From positions 1 through 35,814 of the forward strand of contig URTL01000006.1 in NCBI GenBank assembly GCA_900550785.1: 35,814 bases of DNA, read 5' to 3'. Source of the stretch: an uncultured Collinsella sp. Its GTDB lineage: Bacteria > Actinomycetota > Coriobacteriia > Coriobacteriales > Coriobacteriaceae. Below the pieces are notes generated by a model. The model had not been told where the DNA came from, did no database searches, and saw only the letters and a list, made by a program, of their open reading frames with translations. Both the position numbers and the translations under genes were made by a program. Shown here one piece after another: positions 30,424 through 35,814 of the stretch (positions are counted from its first letter, which is position 1; each line of letters starts with the position of its first letter).

Positions 30424-30654
30424 GAACATTTTTAAAAATCGCTTACATTGTGGAATTCGGGGGCTTTGTCGCATCCATTTCAAAAGAGCCTGCTGCCGCG
30501 ATTTGGCTGTCGCATAATGCAAGGCCATTGCGGTATCGAGCTATGGAAAGACGCCTGCGGAATTGTCCTACCGATAAGCGGACAAGCCTCCAGCTGGTGA
30601 CTTCGCCGTGGTAAGGTAAGCCGAATTGTTTCCAGGCTGTTTCGGGGGAGTGGA

Positions 30655-31677
30655 ATGAGCAAAGAGTGTGTCGAGCAGGTCGAAGGCGCAGGGGCTTCGG
30701 TGCCGATGACCGATATATCGAACATTGATGTGCCCGAGGGCACCGACGAGCTCAGCCGCAACACCCGTCGCGCATGGCGCGACCGCTTGAACAGCGCTTC
30801 GACGCGCAAGATGATCACGGGCGTCTTGGCTACGCTGGTGGGCGGTTCGTTTTGGGGCTTCTCGGGCACCAGCGCGAGCTTTCTGTTCGATACCTACCAC
30901 GTCGACACCTTGTGGCTTATGAGCGTGCGTCAGATTCTCGCCGGTCTACTCTTTATGGCCGTGGTTGTTACGCGCGACCGCGAGCGCCTGATTAAGCTCT
31001 GGACCACACCCGCCGATCGCAAGCAGCTGCTGCTCTTTACCGCCTTTGGCCTGCTGTTCAACCAGTTTTGCTATCTTTCGGCCGTGCGCCTGACGAACGC
31101 CGGAACCGCGACGGTGCTCCAGTGCCTGCAACTCGTTATCATCATGGGCTACGCCTGCGCGATCGATCGCCGCATGCCGCGTACTCGCGAAGTCATCGGC
31201 ATTGGCCTGGCTCTGGGTGGAACCTTTTTAATCGCCACCGGCGGCGACCCCACCAGCCTGAATATCTCGCCGCTTGGCCTGGCAGCAGGTCTTATGTGTG
31301 CGGTCAGCGCCGCGTGTATGGCGGTGATTCCCGCCAAGATCCTGCCCGAATACGGCAGCCCCATCGTCACGGGCTCGGCAATGCTCACGGCGGGCGTGGT
31401 CTCATGTGTCTTCGTGCGGCCCTGGGCGCATATGCCGGCGCTCGACGCTGCCGGCATCGAGGCGCTCGCGGTGTTCGTGGTTATCGGCTCGTTTTTTGCT
31501 TACATGCTCTATATGCAGGGCGTTAAGGACATCGGCTCGGTGCGCGCGAGCCTCATCGGAACTGTGGAGCCGGTTTCGGCGACCATCACCAGCGCCGTTA
31601 TGCTGGGCACGGTGTTTTTGCCGACCGACCTTATCGGCTTTGCCATGATCATCGTGATGATGTTCCTCACGGTGTAG
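30655..31677 (+). CDS. EamA/DMT-family transporter
   Basis: 340 residues; ATG at 30655 after GGGGGAGTGGA. About ten hydrophobic segments in two homologous halves, as in drug/metabolite exporters: the first half begins ITGVLATLVGGSFWGFSGTSASFL (about 54-77), the second near SPLGLAAGLMCAVSAACMAVIP. The GTVEPVSATITSAVMLGTVF motif of the last helices is typical of EamA proteins. A 50-residue polar N-terminal region precedes the first helix and is longer than usual. The exported substrate is not predictable; related proteins export amino acids or metabolites. Confidence 0.9.
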   Translation: MSKECVEQVEGAGASVPMTDISNIDVPEGTDELSRNTRRAWRDRLNSASTRKMITGVLATLVGGSFWGFSGTSASFLFDTYHVDTLWLMSVRQILAGLLFMAVVVTRDRERLIKLWTTPADRKQLLLFTAFGLLFNQFCYLSAVRLTNAGTATVLQCLQLVIIMGYACAIDRRMPRTREVIGIGLALGGTFLIATGGDPTSLNISPLGLAAGLMCAVSAACMAVIPAKILPEYGSPIVTGSAMLTAGVVSCVFVRPWAHMPALDAAGIEALAVFVVIGSFFAYMLYMQGVKDIGSVRASLIGTVEPVSATITSAVMLGTVFLPTDLIGFAMIIVMMFLTV

Positions 31678-31826
31678 CTGGCGCCGCCGTCAAGACAGAA
31701 AAGGTGTTGTGCCGCATTTTCGCCAATTGACGTCCGTGTCTGGAGTTTAGCTGTCGATGCTCAAAATGCCATAAACTAGTAACGTTATGGATTTTTTCAT
31801 TGCGACTCAATTGCGAGGATTTCTTT

Positions 31827-34139
31827 ATGGCTGGTAATCACTTTAAGGGCAGCGATAGCGGCCGTCCTGCAGTTCCGCCGCGTCCGAACGGGGCTGGTAA
31901 GGCCGGCACGCCGGGCGGCGCTGGACAGGGCGGTTCCGGTAAGCGCGTGTCCCCGGGCGAGACGGCGATGTTTACCGCTCTGTACGAGCAGTCTCAAAAG
32001 GCAAAAAAGACCGGCCGTGCAAGAGGGAATGTCTTTGCGGGCGGTGCAACCTCCACGTCGCAGCCGAGCGGGGCTCCTTCGGTACCTGTGAACAACGCAG
32101 GTGCTGCCAACACCGCGAATGCCGCTGGCAACGCTGATGCCGGCAAGGCCGCCAACAATACTCCCTCTGCCGGTGGCGCGGGGCTTACGGGTAACCTTGG
32201 CACGATTTATACCGGCGCCTCCGAGACTGGCACGTTCGCCCGCCTGGATGACAGCGGTGCCGAGTTTGCGGGCTCGGGTTCCAAGGAAGATTATTACGAT
32301 TTTGGCTTGAACTACGGTAGCGACGCTTCGTCGAGTTCGACCTCTGACGGTCTGGTCCGTCATCGCCATCGCAAGGGCGAGGGCAAGAAGCGTCACACTG
32401 GCGCCATTGTTGCCGCTGTAGTCGCGGTGCTTCTCGTTGCGCTTGGCGCAAGCGGCTTCATGCTGCTTAACTCGGCAAAGACCGTAAAGAGTGAAGCGAA
32501 GGAGACTGTCGAGATCGTCGGTGGCCTTAAGGACAAGGTCACGTCGGGCGATTTTTCGACGCTGCCTGACGACGCGAAGAAGATCGATGAGCTCTGCGAC
32601 AGCATGAAGGCGGAGACCTCGAGCCCGCTGTGGACGGCGGCTTCGTTTATCCCGGTGTATGGCAGCGATATCAATGCGGCCCGCACCATGATTGATGCCC
32701 TGTCCGATGTCTCGAGCAACGCGCTGGTTCCCATGGCCGACAACCTTTCGCAGGCCACGCCCGGCAAGCTGTTCCAGGACGGCATGATTAACGTGTCCGC
32801 GCTGCAGGCGGTCGCCGATTCGCTTTCCAGCAGCTCGAAGGTGTTCAAGAGCGCCAACGAGAAGATCCAGGGCATTGGCGATACTCATATTTCCCAGGTG
32901 ACCGAGCTGGTCGATAAGGCAAAGGACGGCTTTGTCACCCTCAACGGCGCGGTCGACGCGGCGGAGAAGGTCGCCCCCGTCCTTCCCCAGATGCTCGGCG
33001 CCAACGGCCAGACGCGCAACTACCTTATGTACGCCATGAACAACGTCGAGATTCGTGCTTGCGGCGGCTTTGGCGGTTCGCAGGGCCTGATTTCGGTCAC
33101 TGACGGCCAGATGTCGATTGGCGAGTTTGTTCCCCGCATTGGACTCAGCGAGGATCAGGCAGTCGAGAGCGTCGACGAAGAGGATGAGGCGCTGTTCGGC
33201 AACCACAGTAACCTGTACAACTCGGGCAATACCTATTCGCCTGATTGGCCCCGCAACTCGCAGCGTGTCGCCGCGCTGTGGAAGTCCCAGTATGGACAGG
33301 ACGTTGATGGCGTCATCGGTATCGACCCGGTGTTCCTGCAGTATCTGCTGGGCCTGGTCGGTAATGTCTCGCTGCCCGACGGAACGGTTGTCGACGGCAC
33401 CAACGCCGCAAAGGTCCTCATGCACGATGTGTACTGGAACTATCCGGTCGAGGAGTCGGACGGCATCTTTGCATCCGTCGCCAGCGCTGCCTTCGACAAG
33501 ATCCTTGGCGGTATCGGCGATGTCGATGTTACGAAGCTTGTCAGCGCCGTTGAGCGCGGTGCCGAAGAGGGCCGCCTGATCGCGTGGATGAGAAACGATG
33601 ATGAGCAGAATGCCATCAAAGAGACGGGCATTGACGCTTCGCTGCCCGATCCGGATGACCCGAGTGCCGATCCTGTTGCCGGCGTTTACTTTAACAACCT
33701 GAGCTTCTCCAAGCTCGACTGGTACCTGAACGCCGATACGCAGATTGGCCAGGGCATCAAGAACGGTGACGGCACGTGCTCCTATCGCATCACCGTTACC
33801 CTGACGAACATCATGACGCAGGAGGAGGCTGGCAAGCTGCCCGACTACGTTGCGGCGAGCGCACCCGATGCCGCGCGTGACGACGAGCGTCTGAATGTCT
33901 CGTTGTTTGCCCCGACGGGCGGCAACATTACTGATCTGACCGTCGAGGGCGCCCAGTTTGGTCTTGGCGCCGCTACGTGGCATGGAATCCCCTTCTATTC
34001 GGGCACCGTTGACCTGCATGCTGGCGAGACGACGACGATCACGTATACGCTGACCACGTCGGCCGAGGCGGGGGACAAGCCGCTTACGCTGCGTCAGACT
34101 CCTACATGCCAGGCGGCTCGCGACAGCGCGTCGGCGTAG
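31827..34139 (+). CDS. DUF4012 domain-containing membrane protein
   Basis: 770 residues from the ATG at 31827, with GAGG 8 bases upstream; an upstream TTG in frame lacks support. Residues 1-190 are low-complexity (Gly/Ala/Ser/Pro, then basic), presumably cytoplasmic. One transmembrane helix follows (about 192-214: GAIVAAVVAVLLVALGASGFMLL), then a large extracellular part. The DUF4012 core is recognisable from RNYLMYAMNNVEIRACGGFGG through DGVIGIDPVFLQYLLGLVG to DGTNAAKVLMHDVYWNYP. The C-terminus is beta-rich (YRITVTLTN ... TITYTLTT). DUF4012 proteins are common in actinobacterial cell envelopes, often near polysaccharide genes; the biochemical role is unknown. The next gene downstream is glmM-like, so a cell-wall link is plausible. 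Confidence 0.88.
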   Translation: MAGNHFKGSDSGRPAVPPRPNGAGKAGTPGGAGQGGSGKRVSPGETAMFTALYEQSQKAKKTGRARGNVFAGGATSTSQPSGAPSVPVNNAGAANTANAAGNADAGKAANNTPSAGGAGLTGNLGTIYTGASETGTFARLDDSGAEFAGSGSKEDYYDFGLNYGSDASSSSTSDGLVRHRHRKGEGKKRHTGAIVAAVVAVLLVALGASGFMLLNSAKTVKSEAKETVEIVGGLKDKVTSGDFSTLPDDAKKIDELCDSMKAETSSPLWTAASFIPVYGSDINAARTMIDALSDVSSNALVPMADNLSQATPGKLFQDGMINVSALQAVADSLSSSSKVFKSANEKIQGIGDTHISQVTELVDKAKDGFVTLNGAVDAAEKVAPVLPQMLGANGQTRNYLMYAMNNVEIRACGGFGGSQGLISVTDGQMSIGEFVPRIGLSEDQAVESVDEEDEALFGNHSNLYNSGNTYSPDWPRNSQRVAALWKSQYGQDVDGVIGIDPVFLQYLLGLVGNVSLPDGTVVDGTNAAKVLMHDVYWNYPVEESDGIFASVASAAFDKILGGIGDVDVTKLVSAVERGAEEGRLIAWMRNDDEQNAIKETGIDASLPDPDDPSADPVAGVYFNNLSFSKLDWYLNADTQIGQGIKNGDGTCSYRITVTLTNIMTQEEAGKLPDYVAASAPDAARDDERLNVSLFAPTGGNITDLTVEGAQFGLGAATWHGIPFYSGTVDLHAGETTTITYTLTTSAEAGDKPLTLRQTPTCQAARDSASA

Positions 34140-34176
34140 GGTTTTTCTGGTAGCGCAGATAATCGAGTACCATTTT

Positions 34177-34208
34177 GGGGCGGACAGGCAATCTGTCCGC
34201 CCCTATTT
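34177..34208 (+). terminator. Terminator between the DUF4012 gene and glmM
   Basis: A perfect 11-bp stem GGGGCGGACAG with its complement and a 5-base loop, followed by TATTTTG. It ends only a few bases before the glmM ribosome site (TAAGGAG), so it may alternatively act as an attenuator in a glmM leader. Confidence 0.85.
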
Positions 34209-34222
34209 TGTAAGGAGAGCGC

Positions 34223-35770
34223 ATGAAGTACTTTGGCACCGACGGCTTTCGCGGTGAGGCCAACGTTGGGCTGACGGTAGAGCACGCTTATAAGATTGGC
34301 CGTTTTGTGGGCTGGTATTACGGCGCCAATCGCAGTGCTAAGGCGCGCGTCATCGTGGGCAAGGACACACGTCGCTCGAGCTATATGTTCGAGGCGGCGC
34401 TGGTGAGCGGCCTGGTCGCGAGCGGCGCAGACGCCTACATGCTGCACGTGATCCCCACGCCGGGCGTGGCGCATCAGACCGTGGAGGGCTGCTTCGATTG
34501 CGGCATCATGATCAGCGCGAGCCACAACCCGTTTTGCGATAACGGCATTAAGCTCGTCAACAGCGACGGCTTTAAGATGGACGAGGACGTGCTGGAGCTC
34601 ATCGAGGACTACATCGATGGCAAGAGCGAGGTGCCGCTGGCAACGGGCAACCACATCGGCGCCACGGTGGACTACATGCAGGGCCGCAACCGCTACATTG
34701 CTTCGCTCATCGCCAGTGCGAACTTTTCGCTGCAGGGCGTCAAGATCGGTATCGACTGCGCCAACGGCTCGGCTTCCTCGGTGGCCAAGCCGGTGTTTGA
34801 CGCGCTCGGTGCCGACGTGCGCGTGATCAATGCCGCGCCCGATGGCTTTAACATCAACGTCGATTGCGGCTCCATGCATATGGAGCGCCTGCAGCGCCAT
34901 GTGGTGGAGCAGGGCCTGGACGTCGGTTTTGCCTACGATGGCGATGCCGACCGCTGCCTGGCCGTGGATGAGCGCGGTCGCGTGGTAGACGGCGACCAGA
35001 TCCTGTACGTGTGCGGCGTGTATCTGAACAAGCACGGGCGACTCTCGGGCGGTACCGTGGTGCCGACGATTGCCAGCAACTTTGGCCTGGTCAAGTCGCT
35101 GGAGCTTGCCGGTCTGAGCGCCGTGACCAGCGGCGTGGGCGACCGTCACGTGTATGCCAAGATGCGCGAGGGCGGTTACAGCTTGGGCGGCGAGCAGACG
35201 GGCCATACGATCTTTGGCGATATCGAGCGCACGGGCGACGGCATTATGACCTCGCTGCGCGTGATGGAAGTGATTCGTGCCGAGCGCGAGACGCTCTCGC
35301 AGCTCACGGCTCCGTGCAAGCTGCTGCCGCAGGCGCAGGTGGCCGTGCACGTGGCGGACAAGGACGCCTCGCTCGAGAACATGGGCGTGCAGAACGCCAT
35401 CGCCGAGGCCGAGGCCTATCACGGCCCGTCCCTGATCATCGGCTACAGCCCCTGCGAGATGCACAGCATCAAGGGCGGCATGATGAACTGCCAGAAGGAA
35501 ATGAAGAAGGCTGTGGAGTGCGGCTACTGGAACCTGTTCCGCTTCAACCCGCAGCTGGCTGACGAGGGCAAGAACCCGTTCATTCTGGAGTCCAAGGAGC
35601 CCAAGACCGAGGATTACCGCAAGTTCATGATGGGCGAGGCTCGTTACTCCGCACTGACCCGTTCGTTCCCGGATCGTGCAGAGGGCCTGTTCGAGCGTTC
35701 CGAGGTAGAGTCTACCAAGCGTTACGCTCACCTGAAGCGCCTGCAGGATCTGTACGCTCCCGAGGCGTAA
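34223..35770 (+). CDS. glmM: Chimeric ORF: phosphoglucosamine mutase (GlmM) domains 1-3 fused to the C-terminus of pyruvate:ferredoxin oxidoreductase
   Basis: 515 residues; ATG at 34223 after TAAGGAGAGCGC. Residues 1 to about 395 are a normal GlmM: FGTDGFRG (4-11), phosphoserine site ISASHNP (S100), metal loop DGDADR (239-244) and sugar-binding GGEQTGHTIFGD (322-333). GlmM should then end with a fourth domain carrying the phosphate-binding R-x-SGTE-x-x-x-R loop. It is absent. From about residue 400 (GPSLIIGYSPCEMHSIKGGM) to the end (EMKKAVECGYWNLFRFNP, NPFILESKEPKTEDYRKFMMGEARYSALTRSFP) the sequence reads as the last ~115 residues of NifJ-type pyruvate:ferredoxin oxidoreductase. The tail also changes codon habit (many CGT, GCT) relative to the GlmM part (mainly CGC, GCC). 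Either a genomic deletion or an assembly join; GlmM activity is doubtful. Confidence 0.85.
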   Translation: MKYFGTDGFRGEANVGLTVEHAYKIGRFVGWYYGANRSAKARVIVGKDTRRSSYMFEAALVSGLVASGADAYMLHVIPTPGVAHQTVEGCFDCGIMISASHNPFCDNGIKLVNSDGFKMDEDVLELIEDYIDGKSEVPLATGNHIGATVDYMQGRNRYIASLIASANFSLQGVKIGIDCANGSASSVAKPVFDALGADVRVINAAPDGFNINVDCGSMHMERLQRHVVEQGLDVGFAYDGDADRCLAVDERGRVVDGDQILYVCGVYLNKHGRLSGGTVVPTIASNFGLVKSLELAGLSAVTSGVGDRHVYAKMREGGYSLGGEQTGHTIFGDIERTGDGIMTSLRVMEVIRAERETLSQLTAPCKLLPQAQVAVHVADKDASLENMGVQNAIAEAEAYHGPSLIIGYSPCEMHSIKGGMMNCQKEMKKAVECGYWNLFRFNPQLADEGKNPFILESKEPKTEDYRKFMMGEARYSALTRSFPDRAEGLFERSEVESTKRYAHLKRLQDLYAPEA

Positions 35771-35814
35771 GATCGCGCAAAACGCTTGCTGAAATAGCAT
35801 AATAAATCCCGCAG

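Noticed and set aside
30417..30614. 65-codon plus-strand ORF upstream of the EamA gene
   Set aside because: No ribosome site and no family resemblance; it overlaps the promoter region of the tRNA gene.
31797..34019. 740-codon open frame on the minus strand
   Set aside because: Antisense of the DUF4012 gene; no ribosome site, domain or signal.
34094..35800. 568-codon open frame on the minus strand
   Set aside because: Antisense of the glmM/PFOR ORF; Ala/His/Leu/Val-rich shadow composition.
1..35814. CRISPR array, prophage or transposon
   Set aside because: No regularly spaced repeats, integrase, transposase or phage structural genes were found on reading the window; the repeats present are isolated hairpins.

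Overview
The window (about 60% G+C, frequent GTG and TTG starts, strong GGAGG-type ribosome sites, oxygen-sensitive enzymes such as class III ribonucleotide reductase, flavodoxin and a pyruvate:ferredoxin oxidoreductase fragment) looks like chromosomal DNA of an anaerobic gut actinobacterium of the class Coriobacteriia, most probably Collinsella. The genus is inferred from overall protein character, not from a marker search. Most of the window is ordinary housekeeping chromosome. No prophage, transposase, CRISPR array or rRNA was seen; there is one tRNA.

Layout. 1-1506: 3'-truncated pgi. 1706-2281: a protein that looks like only the NAD-binding half of an iron alcohol dehydrogenase, with two inverted copies of a 29-nt sequence on either side. 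2423-4390: an SOS-type pair (LexA-like boxes, Y-family DNA polymerase, YolD-like protein). 4417-4845: membrane-anchored heavy-metal-binding protein with a CsoR-like operator. 4975-6145: DUF3793 protein and flavodoxin. 6263-9366: polar amino-acid ABC transporter whose permease carries an extra extracytoplasmic domain. 9514-12865: endonuclease IV, a Gfo/Idh/MocA oxidoreductase and a ferredoxin-like aldo/keto reductase, with two related hairpin elements in the junctions. 13175-15368: panE, a small membrane protein and a secreted 3D/barrel-like protein. 15681-18203: metY with a short upstream ORF in its leader, divergent from a LysR regulator. 18267-20787: rnhA, a second Gfo/Idh oxidoreductase, an acylphosphatase-like protein and a Fur-family regulator. 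20802-22692: HAD phosphatase, a UreE-like metallochaperone and a SlyD-like FKBP. 22813-24677: dipeptidase and a YgjP-type metalloprotease. 24684-26354: folE, HD-domain protein, folB. 26423-29654: nrdD-nrdG behind an NrdR box, with a highly palindromic spacer between the two genes. 30291-30365: tRNA-Val. 30655-35770: an EamA transporter, a large DUF4012 membrane protein, and a glmM whose 3' end is replaced in frame by the 3' end of a pyruvate:ferredoxin oxidoreductase gene.

Most striking observations: (1) the GlmM-PFOR chimera at 34223-35770, either a deletion/recombination scar or an assembly join, and in either case something that would mislead an annotator; (2) two copies of an approximately 82-nt hairpin (10401-10482 and 11582-11663) that keep their outer sequence and tail but have different, still fully paired inner stems, each placed just ahead of the ribosome site of a minus-strand gene; (3) a Cys-containing 17-residue upstream ORF in the metY leader; (4) a 139-bp element with 26-bp perfect inverted ends between nrdD and nrdG; (5) UreE/SlyD-like metallochaperone genes without a urease in the window. 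All functional statements rest on reading the translations and on family knowledge; no database search was possible.
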